Part shown: positions 20,357 through 28,840 of the stretch, in pieces
How the letters are laid out: every line of letters starts with the position of its first letter
How positions within the stretch are numbered: the first letter of the stretch is position 1
Assembly: GCA_029210945.1 (NCBI GenBank)
Contig: JARGGH010000017.1
Span: forward strand, 1-64,000
Origin: Anaerolineales bacterium
GTDB taxonomy: Bacteria > Chloroflexota > Anaerolineae > Anaerolineales > E44-bin32
Reading direction: 5' to 3'
Length of the DNA: 64,000 nucleotides
Translations under genes and position numbers: made by a program
The notes under the pieces: model-generated
Database searches by the model: none
What the model was told of the DNA's origin: nothing
The model's input: only the letters and a program-made list of their open reading frames with translations

Positions 20357-20384
20357 ATTATAGCATCGCCCCTGCCCGCCACAA
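20357..20384 (-). promoter_or_regulatory. Promoter of the large sensor kinase
   Basis: Minus-strand -35 TTGTGG (20379-20384) and -10 TATAAT (20357-20362) are spaced by 16 bp; predicted start is about 33 nt ahead of ATG 20317. Confidence 0.6.
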
Positions 20385-20394
20385 CTGCTAATTC

Positions 20395-20423
20395 TTGTAC
20401 CGCACCTCTCTTTATGTTAAACT
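20395..20423 (+). promoter_or_regulatory. Promoter of the receiver/MinD-like gene
   Basis: -35 TTGTAC (20395-20400) and -10 TAAACT (20418-20423) are spaced by 17 bp. The -35 boxes of this and the divergent kinase promoter are only 10 bp apart, so the two may be co-regulated. Confidence 0.55.
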
Positions 20424-20460
20424 GCCTTAACCACAAAAACTCCTCAACGGAGCGCCTTAT

Positions 20461-21609
20461 ATGGCTGAAAAAGTCTTAATCATTGATGACGACGTCGACA
20501 CGCTGAAACTGGTCGGCCTCATGCTGGAACGGCAGGGGTATGAAATCGCCGTCGCCAGCAATGGGACGATCGGATTGAACAAGGCTGCCGAGGTCAAACC
20601 CGATTTGATCTTGCTCGATGTCATGATGCCCGATCTGGACGGTTACGAGGTTACGAAGCGTCTCCGCTCCGATCCAAGCCTCGCCCATATCCCGATCATC
20701 ATGTTCACCGCCAAGACGATGGTCGACGACAAGGTCGCCGGGTTTGAGGCCGGTGTGGATGACTACCTCACCAAACCGACCCACCCGGCCGAACTCACCG
20801 CGCACGTAAAAGCGGTCCTGCAGCGATCGGCTCAAGCCCGCTCAGCCCCGGAGGCCAAGGCGCAGATCGTCGCTTTTCTGGGGTCACGCAGCGGGATCGG
20901 GACATCGACGCTGGCGTTAAATACAGGCATCATTCTGCAGGATTCTGGCTACGAGGTCATCATCGCTGAACTGAATCCAGGGCACGGCTCGATGGGCCTT
21001 GAATTAAACCTCGAACCATCCTCTGGTTTGTCCAACCTGCTCTCAAGGTCACTGAAGGACATTCATTTACGTTCGGTCGAGAGCGAGATCATTGACCATC
21101 CCAGCGGAATCCGACTGCTGCCCTCATCATTCCATCCCCGTGAAACAGAGCTCGAACAAGCCGTGCCGCAGATGGAAGCGCTGGTGACAAACCTCGCTTC
21201 GATGTGCGACTTGCTGATCCTTGATCTGGGAGCCGGGATGAAGCCTTATATCAAGTCGATCCTGCAGCTCGCGAACCGCATCATATTGGTCGTCGAGCCC
21301 GTCTATCCTTCGGATGCGATCGGGCGTGCCTTGCTCCAGGATCTCGAGACAAGCGGAATTGAGAAGCGCTTGCTAAGCCTGGCGCTGATCAACCGCGTGC
21401 GCACGAGCCTGCAGATCCCCTGGCGGCAGGTCGAGCAGGATTTTGGCATCGAATTAGCCGGCATCATCAGCCCCGCCTCCGAGCAAGCTCACCAGGCGGC
21501 CCAATCCGGCTCGCCGCTGGCGATTTCCTATGCCGACAACCTTATCGGTGACCAGCTCTATAAACTCGCCGAGAACATTCAAAGCCATCTAGGCCCCGCC
21601 GGGGATTAG
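20461..21609 (+). CDS. Receiver domain fused to a MinD/CpaE-like ATPase domain with a degenerate P-loop
   Basis: A 382-residue protein. Residues 1-125 form a response-regulator receiver with the acidic pocket IIDDD, phospho-acceptor Asp53 in LLDVMMPD and Lys in YLTKPTHP. Residues 135-380 follow the MinD/ParA fold of CpaE/TadZ proteins. The expected KGGxGKS/T loop reads GSRSGIGTST (141-150), so both the signature and the catalytic lysine are replaced. Such proteins act as polar localisation factors for Tad pili, but this copy lies far from the tad locus at 55042-61313. It is followed by the sirtuin gene 14 nt downstream, probably in one operon with it and the GAF kinase. Confidence 0.82.
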   Translation: MAEKVLIIDDDVDTLKLVGLMLERQGYEIAVASNGTIGLNKAAEVKPDLILLDVMMPDLDGYEVTKRLRSDPSLAHIPIIMFTAKTMVDDKVAGFEAGVDDYLTKPTHPAELTAHVKAVLQRSAQARSAPEAKAQIVAFLGSRSGIGTSTLALNTGIILQDSGYEVIIAELNPGHGSMGLELNLEPSSGLSNLLSRSLKDIHLRSVESEIIDHPSGIRLLPSSFHPRETELEQAVPQMEALVTNLASMCDLLILDLGAGMKPYIKSILQLANRIILVVEPVYPSDAIGRALLQDLETSGIEKRLLSLALINRVRTSLQIPWRQVEQDFGIELAGIISPASEQAHQAAQSGSPLAISYADNLIGDQLYKLAENIQSHLGPAGD

Positions 21610-21623
21610 GTTTCGATCAAGCT

Positions 21624-22412
21624 GTGAAATCCCTCGCGATCACCGAACTGATCCACGAAGCCGCCGCCCTCCTGCTCCAATCCAATCAAGCGGTTGCGCT
21701 AACCGGTGCCGGGATTTCCACCCCTTCTGGCATCCCTGATTTCAGGTCCCAGGATTCTGGTTTATGGCGGCGTTTCGATCCGATGGCGGTCGCATCACTC
21801 GCCGCATTCCGCTACCAACCGGAGACATTCTTCGAGTGGGTGCGCCCGCTTGTCGCCTCGATGCTGAGCGCTGTCCCGAACCCCGCCCATACATCGCTCG
21901 CGCGCCTCGAGGAAGCGGGCCTCATCTCCGGGGTCGTCACGCAGAACATCGACGATCTGCACCACCGGGCCGGTTCGAAAACCGTATTCGAGGTCCACGG
22001 GCATCTTCGCCGGGCGACGTGCATCCAGTGCTACCGGAGCTACTCCACCGAAGGACACATCGAGACCTTCGCCGAATGCGGTGAGATCCCACGATGCGAT
22101 GATTGCGACGGCATCTTGAAACCGGACATCGTGCTTTTCGGAGAGCAACTGCCGGTAGAGATTGTCTCCTCAGCTCAGAAATTAATCGATGAAAGCGACC
22201 TGATCTTGATCACTGGCTCGTCGCTGGAAGTTACTCCCGCCGCAAGCATGCCGGTCCGCTCACTCAATCGCGGCGCCCGTCTGATCATTGTGAACATGGA
22301 TCCCACTTATCTGGACGAACGCGCCGATGTCCTCATCCACGCGGATGTCGTAGATGTTCTGCCGCAGCTAGCCGATGAACTGCTTAACAAGAAGCGGGGG
22401 GGAGCGGATTGA
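21624..22412 (+). CDS. Sir2-family NAD-dependent protein deacylase
   Basis: A 262-residue sirtuin. Motifs in order: TGAGISTPSGIPDFR (NAD binding), TQNIDDLHHRAG, the catalytic histidine in VHGH, a zinc site with CIQC and CDDC pairs, and TGSSLEVTPA. It removes acetyl or longer acyl groups from lysines using NAD and may tie central metabolism to protein acylation. The start is GTG 21624. The gene lies between a receiver/MinD hybrid and a sensor kinase and overlaps the kinase start by 4 nt, so it is translationally coupled to signalling genes; the reason is not clear. Confidence 0.93.
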   Translation: MKSLAITELIHEAAALLLQSNQAVALTGAGISTPSGIPDFRSQDSGLWRRFDPMAVASLAAFRYQPETFFEWVRPLVASMLSAVPNPAHTSLARLEEAGLISGVVTQNIDDLHHRAGSKTVFEVHGHLRRATCIQCYRSYSTEGHIETFAECGEIPRCDDCDGILKPDIVLFGEQLPVEIVSSAQKLIDESDLILITGSSLEVTPAASMPVRSLNRGARLIIVNMDPTYLDERADVLIHADVVDVLPQLADELLNKKRGGAD

Positions 22413-23620
22413 ATAAACCACATAATTCCGGCAACAATAATGATGCACTACTGAAACGCTACGATCGTTTGCTGGAGTTGACCACCGAACTTGTATCCAC
22501 ACTTGACCTGGGCGTGCTGCTCAAGTTGATCGTCGACGCAGCCAAAGAGCTGACCAGCAGCCAGGCGGCCGCGCTGCTGCTCTACAACCCTCAACGCAAC
22601 CATCTCTACTTTGAAGCCGCCACCGAACAACTGCGTTCTGACGACACATTGATCGCAATCCCGATGGAAAACAGCATCGCCGGTTGGGTATATCAAAATA
22701 AGCGACCTCTGGTTCTTGAACAGGCAAGTGAAGACCTGCGGTTTTTCCGCGAGATCGATATCGTGACGACCTTCCCTGCATCGACGATTATCGGGGTCCC
22801 CTTGCTCACCAAGGCCAAGACCATTGGTGTGATCGAAGCAGTTAACAAGACATCAGGTGTTTTTGATGAGCAGGACCGCCGGGTTCTGGAGGCGCTCGCA
22901 GCCCAAGCAGCAATCGCGATTGAAAACACACGTCTGTTCAGGCAAAGTGACATGATCTCCGAATTGGTCCACGAATTGCGAACACCGCTCTCTGCCCTCT
23001 CTGCAGGAGTTCATTTGCTTCAGCGAGATGAGCTCGAGGAGACGCAGCGAGCGCGCATACGGCAGACAATTGCGAACGAAGTTCAACGACTGAACGAACT
23101 AGCCACAAATTTCCTTGAACTCTCACGTCTCGAATCTGGTCGCGTGCGTTTCGAAAAGGAACCGGTTCACCTGGAGGGCTTGCTGCGGGAAACATTCGAA
23201 ATTCTGCGCCCACAAGCCGACCAGGAGCAGATCACGCTGGAAGCCGACATCCAGCAATCGCTTGCCCCGGTGATGGGCGACCGGAACCAGCTGAAGCGCA
23301 TGCTGTTAAACTTGATCACGAACGCCATCAAATATAACCAGGCCGGCGGTTATGTTCGTGCGCTGCTTGTGAGAGAAGATAGCGGAGTGGAGATTCGAAT
23401 CCAGGACAGCGGAGTGGGGATACCTCAAGATCAGATCGACAAATTATTCGATCGTTATTACCGTGTGCCGGGGGCCGAGAGCCGCGTTGGCGGCACCGGC
23501 CTTGGATTGACGATTGCTCGCCGGATTGTTCAAAACCATGGCGGAAGGATCACTGTCGAAAGTGAGCTGGAAAAAGGTTCAACGTTCAAGGTCTGGCTTC
23601 CCAGTGGGGCAGGAGATTAA
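22409..23620 (+). CDS. Cytoplasmic GAF-domain sensor histidine kinase
   Basis: A 403-residue soluble kinase. A GAF domain occupies residues 20-175 (AAALLLYNPQRNHLYFEAAT, IGVPLLTKAKTIGVIEAVN). HisKA follows with H-box VHELRTPLSAL near residue 190, and the HATPase domain has NLITNAIKYN, DSGVGIPQ and GTGLGLTIARRIV. There is no membrane segment, so the signal is likely intracellular. The start is TTG 22409 with GGGGGGAG upstream; its codon overlaps the sirtuin stop. It converges on mutL with 7 bp between stop codons. No cognate regulator is adjacent except the receiver hybrid at 20461. Confidence 0.92.
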   Translation: MNKPHNSGNNNDALLKRYDRLLELTTELVSTLDLGVLLKLIVDAAKELTSSQAAALLLYNPQRNHLYFEAATEQLRSDDTLIAIPMENSIAGWVYQNKRPLVLEQASEDLRFFREIDIVTTFPASTIIGVPLLTKAKTIGVIEAVNKTSGVFDEQDRRVLEALAAQAAIAIENTRLFRQSDMISELVHELRTPLSALSAGVHLLQRDELEETQRARIRQTIANEVQRLNELATNFLELSRLESGRVRFEKEPVHLEGLLRETFEILRPQADQEQITLEADIQQSLAPVMGDRNQLKRMLLNLITNAIKYNQAGGYVRALLVREDSGVEIRIQDSGVGIPQDQIDKLFDRYYRVPGAESRVGGTGLGLTIARRIVQNHGGRITVESELEKGSTFKVWLPSGAGD

Positions 23621-23627
23621 AATTCCC

Positions 23628-25355
23628 TCATCTCCGGCCGAATTGCCGTTCAAGCGACGCAACCGATAGATGAATCATCGTGGGCCTGCCATGGGGACAC
23701 GTGCGCGGCGCCAAACAGGCCTCCAGATCACGCAGCAAACGCTCCTGTTCGGCGCGTGTCAGGACCTGACCAGCTTTTACAGCCACTCGCTTGCAGATCC
23801 GCGCCGCGATGCGCGCCTCGATCTCTGAAGCAAGCGGTGTCTCATCCTCCTCGAACTCCTCCACAACAGAGCGGAGCAGCACCCCCGGATCGCGGCTCAT
23901 CAGCATAGACGGCATTGCATGCAAACGATATGTCCGCGGTCCAAACTGTTCGACATGAAAACCCAGGTCATTAAGCACATCCAGATGGGCTTCGATTGTT
24001 TCGGCTTCGCCAGGGCTGAACTCAACGGCAACCGGATCCAGCAACTGCTGTGCTTCCAGCGATCCTGACCGGTTTGCCTCCATAAACGCATCAAACAGGA
24101 TCCGCTCATGAGCTGCATGCTGATCGATCAGGTATAACCCATCGGGCCCCTCGGCGACAAGGTACGATGCGCCGACCTGCCCTACCGGTCGAAGCAGAGG
24201 CACACGATCGTCACCGTTCCCCTGCGACCGCTCGGGCGCTTCCAGTTCAATCGGTCGAGAGGGAGCTTCATGCCAGAACGACCAATCGGGTGACTGCTGG
24301 CCCTCGATCTCATGCGCCTGGCCGGTCCAACGCGAAGGTAAATCGACCGGGGGAGCAGGGGATTGACCGATCAGAGCCGACCGGACTGCACGCTGCACGA
24401 CCGTAAATACTTTCCCGGAATCCCTGAAACGGATCTCAGCCTTCGCCGGATGAACGTTGACATCTATTTCGGCAGGTTCGATCTCCAGGAAGAGAGTCAC
24501 GATAGGATAGCGACCGACCATTAACATCGTGTGATAAGCCTGCAGAACTGCTGCGGAGAGGCTCGAATCTTGAACCCAGCGTCCATTTACGAAGAACGTC
24601 AATTCCCGCCTGTTGCTGCGGTGTATATGAGGGGGGCTCAGGTAGCCTTGAACCTGGAGTTCGGACGTGCCGCCACCAGGTAAACCCAACATCTCCCGGG
24701 CGATCTCCAATCCGTAAATTTCAGCGAGAATTTCACGGCGATCTCCATTGCCGGAGCTTCGAAATACAACGCGACCTTCCTGTGATAATTTGAAGCTCAC
24801 ACCGGGGTAGGCGAGCGCATACCTCGTGATGAGCGTGGTGATCCAACGGCGTTCCGTTGGATCAGTTTTCAGGAATTCTTTGCGTGCGGGGACGTTAAAG
24901 AAAAGGTTTCTGACCCTGACCTGGGTGCCAATCGGGACGCCTGCCGGTTTCGGCTTTTGCGCTTTCCCACCCTCCACTCGGAGCACAGCGCCTGCTGGTT
25001 GGTCCGGTGCCTTCGAAGAAATTTCTAAGAATGAAATCGCGCCAATTGATGAAAGCGCCTCTCCCCTGAATCCCAACGTCTCGATGTGATGCAGATCATC
25101 AGCGGTGCGCAGCTTTGATGTAGCGAAACGGGCGACGGATAAGCCAATTTCCTCGGCGTGGATCCCCTCCCCATCATCGCTGACCTGAATCAGCTGTCGG
25201 CCACCCTCTTCAATCACAACCTCAATGCGACTGGCGTTCGCGTCGAGCGCGTTCTCCACCAGCTCCTTCACAACGGAACTTGGTCGCTCTACCACTTCTC
25301 CAGCCGCGATCGCTGACGCGACCTGCTCTGGCAAAATTTCAATCGGCAATTTCAT
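23628..25355 (-). CDS. mutL: DNA mismatch repair protein MutL
   Basis: A 575-residue GHKL ATPase that couples mismatch recognition by MutS to strand incision. N-terminal motifs: AAGEVVERPSSVVKELVENA, DDGEGI, ATSKL, GFRGEALSSI. The C-terminal dimerisation domain carries DQHAAHERILFDAF, ICKRVAVKAGQ and CPHGRPTM, close to the endonuclease and zinc motifs of nicking MutL, although the last acidic position of DQHAx2Ex4E is Asp. ATG 25355 abuts an AGGAGG with no spacing, an odd arrangement. No mutS is present in the window. Confidence 0.95.
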   Translation of the reverse strand: MKLPIEILPEQVASAIAAGEVVERPSSVVKELVENALDANASRIEVVIEEGGRQLIQVSDDGEGIHAEEIGLSVARFATSKLRTADDLHHIETLGFRGEALSSIGAISFLEISSKAPDQPAGAVLRVEGGKAQKPKPAGVPIGTQVRVRNLFFNVPARKEFLKTDPTERRWITTLITRYALAYPGVSFKLSQEGRVVFRSSGNGDRREILAEIYGLEIAREMLGLPGGGTSELQVQGYLSPPHIHRSNRRELTFFVNGRWVQDSSLSAAVLQAYHTMLMVGRYPIVTLFLEIEPAEIDVNVHPAKAEIRFRDSGKVFTVVQRAVRSALIGQSPAPPVDLPSRWTGQAHEIEGQQSPDWSFWHEAPSRPIELEAPERSQGNGDDRVPLLRPVGQVGASYLVAEGPDGLYLIDQHAAHERILFDAFMEANRSGSLEAQQLLDPVAVEFSPGEAETIEAHLDVLNDLGFHVEQFGPRTYRLHAMPSMLMSRDPGVLLRSVVEEFEEDETPLASEIEARIAARICKRVAVKAGQVLTRAEQERLLRDLEACLAPRTCPHGRPTMIHLSVASLERQFGRR

Positions 25356-25373
25356 CCTCCTGTCCAATTGCTG

Positions 25374-25379
25374 ATTATA
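25374..25379 (-). promoter_or_regulatory. -10 element of mutL
   Basis: A perfect TATAAT on the minus strand predicts a start near 25367, so the mutL leader would be only about 12 nt. No good -35 box is seen. Confidence 0.45.
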
Positions 25380-25396
25380 CAATCCCAATCCGGCAG

Positions 25397-25425
25397 TTGA
25401 CACCTGTGCAGCGCCACAATATACT
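25397..25425 (+). promoter_or_regulatory. Strong promoter predicting a leaderless transcript
   Basis: -35 TTGACA (25397-25402) and -10 TATACT (25420-25425) are spaced by exactly 17 bp. The -10 box ends 7 nt before ATG 25433, so transcription should begin at or within a base of the start codon. Confidence 0.75.
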
Positions 25426-25432
25426 GCCGCGC

Positions 25433-25723
25433 ATGAACCTTCAAAGCGTCGTCGTCATCGGTCTGGCATTTGCCCTGACATTATTTGCTGTGCTGCGGAC
25501 GGTGCCAAATCGTCGGATCTTGACGATTGTTCTGCTGCTGCTCCCACTGGCTGTCTTCAGCTACCGTTGGTCACTCTTCCGTCGGGCACAGTGGCAGTGG
25601 CTCCTCGGGATCGGAATTGGAGCAGGCTTGACACTACTCTGGTGGCTCTCCTGGGGTCGTCGTTTGCAGCCGCCTGATGACAGCAGTATCCGGGTTTGGA
25701 CCGAAGAAGAGCCGTTCGAATGA
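25433..25723 (+). CDS. Small membrane protein
   Basis: A 96-residue protein with about three hydrophobic segments (VVVIGLAFALTLFAVL, LTIVLLLLPLAVFSYRW, WLLGIGIGAGLTLLWWL) and an acidic C-terminus. I recognise no family. ATG 25433 is the first in-frame start after the promoter, and no Shine-Dalgarno sequence precedes it, consistent with leaderless initiation. It opens a four-gene operon and overlaps the next gene by 4 nt (ATGA). Confidence 0.7.
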   Translation: MNLQSVVVIGLAFALTLFAVLRTVPNRRILTIVLLLLPLAVFSYRWSLFRRAQWQWLLGIGIGAGLTLLWWLSWGRRLQPPDDSSIRVWTEEEPFE

Positions 25724-26397
25724 CCATTTATTCGACATTATTTGTTGATCTCGACCAGACAGTTTATCCCGCGAGTACCGGCATCTGGGAAGACGTCGCC
25801 ACTCGCATCCATTCTTTTCTCCAGGAAGCGCTCGACCTCGATCCACAGGAAGCCGTCGAACGCCGTATTTATTACTATGAAAAGCACGGGACCAGCCTGC
25901 GCGGCCTTCAACAGGAAGCGAAAGTGGATCCAATCAAGTATATGGAGTACATCCACGATGTGCCGGTTGAAGCGAAAATCCAACCTGATCCCGCTTTGCC
26001 CGCGCTCCTGAGAGCGATCAGCGTGCCCAAGTATATCCTCACCAACGCGTCGATCGACCACGCCCAACGTGTTCTGACCCATCTGGGTGTGCAAAACTGC
26101 TTCGATGGCATTATCGATATCATCCGCCTGGGTTTCTGCAACAAACCCGATCCTCAGGCATACCGACGCGCTCTGACACTGGCGGGTGATCCGGAGGCGC
26201 AAACCTGTATTCTGCTCGATGACAGTCTGATGAATCTCGAGGCTGCCTCCTTGCTCGGGATGACCACCGTCCATGTTGGCCCACACAGAGACGCTGACTT
26301 TACACCCGATTTCCAGATTTCAAGCATCCATGACCTCCGTGCGGTGATCCCTGAAATCCACCAAGATCACCAGGCCGAAGGGGATCAGGATGGATAA
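25720..26397 (+). CDS. HAD-superfamily hydrolase, pyrimidine 5'-nucleotidase-like
   Basis: A 225-residue phosphatase. HAD motif I is FVDLDQTVYP, motif II the TN of YILTNAS, motif III the Lys of FCNKPDPQAY and motif IV LLDDSLMNLEAA. The DLDQTxY form and the cap resemble the Sdt1/YjjG-type pyrimidine 5'-nucleotidases that remove phosphate from UMP or abnormal nucleotides; this substrate is inferred. ATG 25720 overlaps the preceding TGA. The end overlaps the next gene by 8 nt. Confidence 0.86.
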   Translation: MTIYSTLFVDLDQTVYPASTGIWEDVATRIHSFLQEALDLDPQEAVERRIYYYEKHGTSLRGLQQEAKVDPIKYMEYIHDVPVEAKIQPDPALPALLRAISVPKYILTNASIDHAQRVLTHLGVQNCFDGIIDIIRLGFCNKPDPQAYRRALTLAGDPEAQTCILLDDSLMNLEAASLLGMTTVHVGPHRDADFTPDFQISSIHDLRAVIPEIHQDHQAEGDQDG

Positions 26398-26620
26398 GGG
26401 CTGGTGGATCGTCTGTGGTGTGCTCACTTTTGTAATTTTTCTCAATCTGGGACTCGTGTTTAGCGCGCTCCGTTACCGGAAATCTAACCCGCAGCCGATT
26501 TTTGGGAAAAGCATCGCTGAAATGCTGAATCCCTGGAAGGATGAGGATCAGGCACTTGAGGAGCTCGAACAGCAAGCCAGGACGCTGACGCGGAAGGAAG
26601 ATCTCCCGAATGACGGATAA
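26390..26620 (+). CDS. Small single-span membrane protein
   Basis: A 76-residue protein with one membrane helix (WWIVCGVLTFVIFLNLGLVFSAL) and a charged cytoplasmic tail containing a short acidic helix (DEDQALEELEQQARTL). No family recognised. It overlaps both neighbours (8 nt and 11 nt), which supports it being translated as part of this operon. Confidence 0.62.
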   Translation: MDKGWWIVCGVLTFVIFLNLGLVFSALRYRKSNPQPIFGKSIAEMLNPWKDEDQALEELEQQARTLTRKEDLPNDG

Positions 26621-27443
26621 TTGGGATAAACGGGCCACCATGCAGCAAGCGCTGGCTATGGTTCAAGCGCCAGGCCAATCGATCGCTTTTGGCGGCGTAA
26701 CGCTCTATCGCCGCCCGATGGCGTTCGCTCTAGCGCTGCTCCGGCATTACCAGGAGACCAACGAACCGCAGCGGATCACCTTGATGTCTATCACCGCTGG
26801 GCTGGAGAGCGACGTCCTGATTCAGCCCGGAATGGTCCGTGCGATCCGGACATGTTATGCAGGATTGGAAGTGTTCGGGTTGGCACCCCACTTCACGCGC
26901 GCAGTTTCCGAAGGGGACCTGCAGATGATTGAAGAGACTGAGAGCAGCTTCGCCTATGGACTGCGCGCAGCCTTGGCCGGGGTCGGGTACATGCCCTCCA
27001 GCGCCTGGCAGGGCACCGATCTGCTTGAGCTCCGGCCGGATGTCAAAACAGTGGAGGATCCGTATACAGGCGAGAAACTTACCGCCTTCCCTGCGATCCA
27101 GCCCGATATCGCCGTTATTCACGCCATCGAGGCCGACCGTGAAGGCAATTCAAGGATCGGCATGAATCAGGGAATCGACCGTGAATTAGCCCTCGTCGCA
27201 GATAAAGTCATCATCACAGCTGAGGTCATCGTCGATAAACTCGCCCAGGCAGATATCATCGGTACGGTCGTTGACGCGGTTGTTCACACGCCGGAAGGCG
27301 CCTGGCCAACCTCCTGCCATCCGAAGTACCCGCTGGACGGACACGCAGTGCTCGATTTCACCGAAAAAAGCTTCACGGATGACTATGCGCATCTGATCGA
27401 AGCATGGCTCGAACATCACGACTTGAACGGCACAGCCTGCTAG
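26610..27443 (+). CDS. CoA-transferase family protein, alpha-subunit type
   Basis: A 277-residue protein resembling the alpha subunit of family I CoA-transferases such as glutaconate CoA-transferase: an N-terminal GQSIAFGGVTLYRRPMAFA block and the late IAVIHAIEADREGNSRI block. These enzymes normally need a beta subunit with the catalytic glutamate, and no such gene is adjacent. It may pair with a distant partner or have another role. It overlaps the preceding small membrane protein by 11 nt and ends the operon. Confidence 0.78.
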   Translation: MTDNWDKRATMQQALAMVQAPGQSIAFGGVTLYRRPMAFALALLRHYQETNEPQRITLMSITAGLESDVLIQPGMVRAIRTCYAGLEVFGLAPHFTRAVSEGDLQMIEETESSFAYGLRAALAGVGYMPSSAWQGTDLLELRPDVKTVEDPYTGEKLTAFPAIQPDIAVIHAIEADREGNSRIGMNQGIDRELALVADKVIITAEVIVDKLAQADIIGTVVDAVVHTPEGAWPTSCHPKYPLDGHAVLDFTEKSFTDDYAHLIEAWLEHHDLNGTAC

Positions 27444-27527
27444 TCCTCACATTTTTCTTATATTCGTGTGGTATTCTTCCGATTGGCAGACCCCCGTTCG
27501 GGTCAAATTATTAAAGGATAAATCGGT

Positions 27528-28838
27528 ATGTCACGAAAATGGCTTTGGATTCTGCTCGGTATCACTGTTGGATCTCTGATCACCGCGGGTATTTTCACAT
27601 CCGGCGTGATGGCCGGATACCTCGTCGGTTCTTCACCAAGCGGGAGCGCCCTGCCCTTCCTACCGGAGACGACCCTCGATCGTCTCCCAATTGTTGGTGA
27701 TACTGACGTGTATGATGACACGCCGCCTGAAGATATCGATCAGTTATTTGCTCCATTCTGGCAGGCCTGGGATATCGTTCACGATGAATATGTTGATCAA
27801 CCTATCGATGATCAAGCGATTATGCGCGGTGCAATCGAGGGTGCTCTGAATGCGCTCGGCGACCCGCACACAGCCTACATGGATCCGAGCACCTACGAAC
27901 AGGCCAACATCCCGCTGCAGGGCTCTTATGAAGGCATCGGCGCCTGGGTAGATACAGATGCGGAGTTCCTGACGATCGTTTCCCCCATGCCCGGCTCACC
28001 AGCGGAAGAAGCCGGCCTTGAACCCGGTGACCGGGTCGTCGCGGTCGACGGCGAAGATGTCACGGGCATGGACGCCAACCTCGTGATCCGGAAGGTGCTC
28101 GGACCGGCCGGATCGACGGTCAGGCTCGGGGTCGCCCGCGAAGGTGAGCGCGACCTGCTCGAATTCGAGATCGTCCGAGCCGAAATCGACGTACCGAGCG
28201 TGCACAGCGAGATGCTGGATGGTGACATCGGTTACATCCAACTTTTCAGCTTTTCTAATCAGTCAGCTGCGGACCTGCGATCGGCTATTCAAGCTCTCGA
28301 AGATCAAGGCATGCAGGCGATGATTCTTGACCTGCGCGGCAACGGGGGTGGTTTTCTCTTCTCGGCGATCGACGTCACCTCCGAGTTTATCGAGAGTGGC
28401 TTGATCCTGACCGAACGCTTCGGAGATGGGACCGAGGAGACGTACGAAGCAAACCGCGACGGGATAGCCACAGAAATCCCACTCGTCGTCCTGGTCGATG
28501 CCGGCTCTGCATCGGCTTCAGAGATCGTCGCCGGGGCGATTCAAGATTACGAACGGGGCGTGCTGGTCGGTGAAACGACTTTCGGGAAAGGATCCGTGCA
28601 GAATTGGATCCCGCTGGAAGAAGATCAAGGAGCCGTGCGCGTCACGGTCGCCCGGTGGTATACGCCGGACAACCGCCTGATCCATGAAGAAGGTCTTGAA
28701 CCCGACGTCGTGGTTGAGTTCACAGAGGAAGCCTTCCAGGCTGGCGAGGATCCGCAGCTCGACGAGGCGATCGCAATTCTAGAGGCCGGCGATTTGAATC
28801 AATACTTCTCCGACAATGAAACTGCAGGAGGCTCATAA
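27528..28838 (+). CDS. ctpA: Carboxy-terminal processing protease (S41, CtpA type)
   Basis: A 436-residue extracytoplasmic protease. An N-terminal membrane segment (residues 5-32) anchors it. The N-terminal S41 helical region is followed by a PDZ domain (AEFLTIVSPMPGSPAEEAGLEPGDRVVAVDGEDV) and the catalytic core. The nucleophile is a serine in DAGSASASEIVAG (near residue 329) and the lysine lies in TFGKGSVQ near 353. It trims C-termini of exported proteins. AAGGAT lies ahead of ATG 27528. It starts a run of three protease genes. Confidence 0.93.
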   Translation: MSRKWLWILLGITVGSLITAGIFTSGVMAGYLVGSSPSGSALPFLPETTLDRLPIVGDTDVYDDTPPEDIDQLFAPFWQAWDIVHDEYVDQPIDDQAIMRGAIEGALNALGDPHTAYMDPSTYEQANIPLQGSYEGIGAWVDTDAEFLTIVSPMPGSPAEEAGLEPGDRVVAVDGEDVTGMDANLVIRKVLGPAGSTVRLGVAREGERDLLEFEIVRAEIDVPSVHSEMLDGDIGYIQLFSFSNQSAADLRSAIQALEDQGMQAMILDLRGNGGGFLFSAIDVTSEFIESGLILTERFGDGTEETYEANRDGIATEIPLVVLVDAGSASASEIVAGAIQDYERGVLVGETTFGKGSVQNWIPLEEDQGAVRVTVARWYTPDNRLIHEEGLEPDVVVEFTEEAFQAGEDPQLDEAIAILEAGDLNQYFSDNETAGGS

Positions 28839-28840
28839 TA

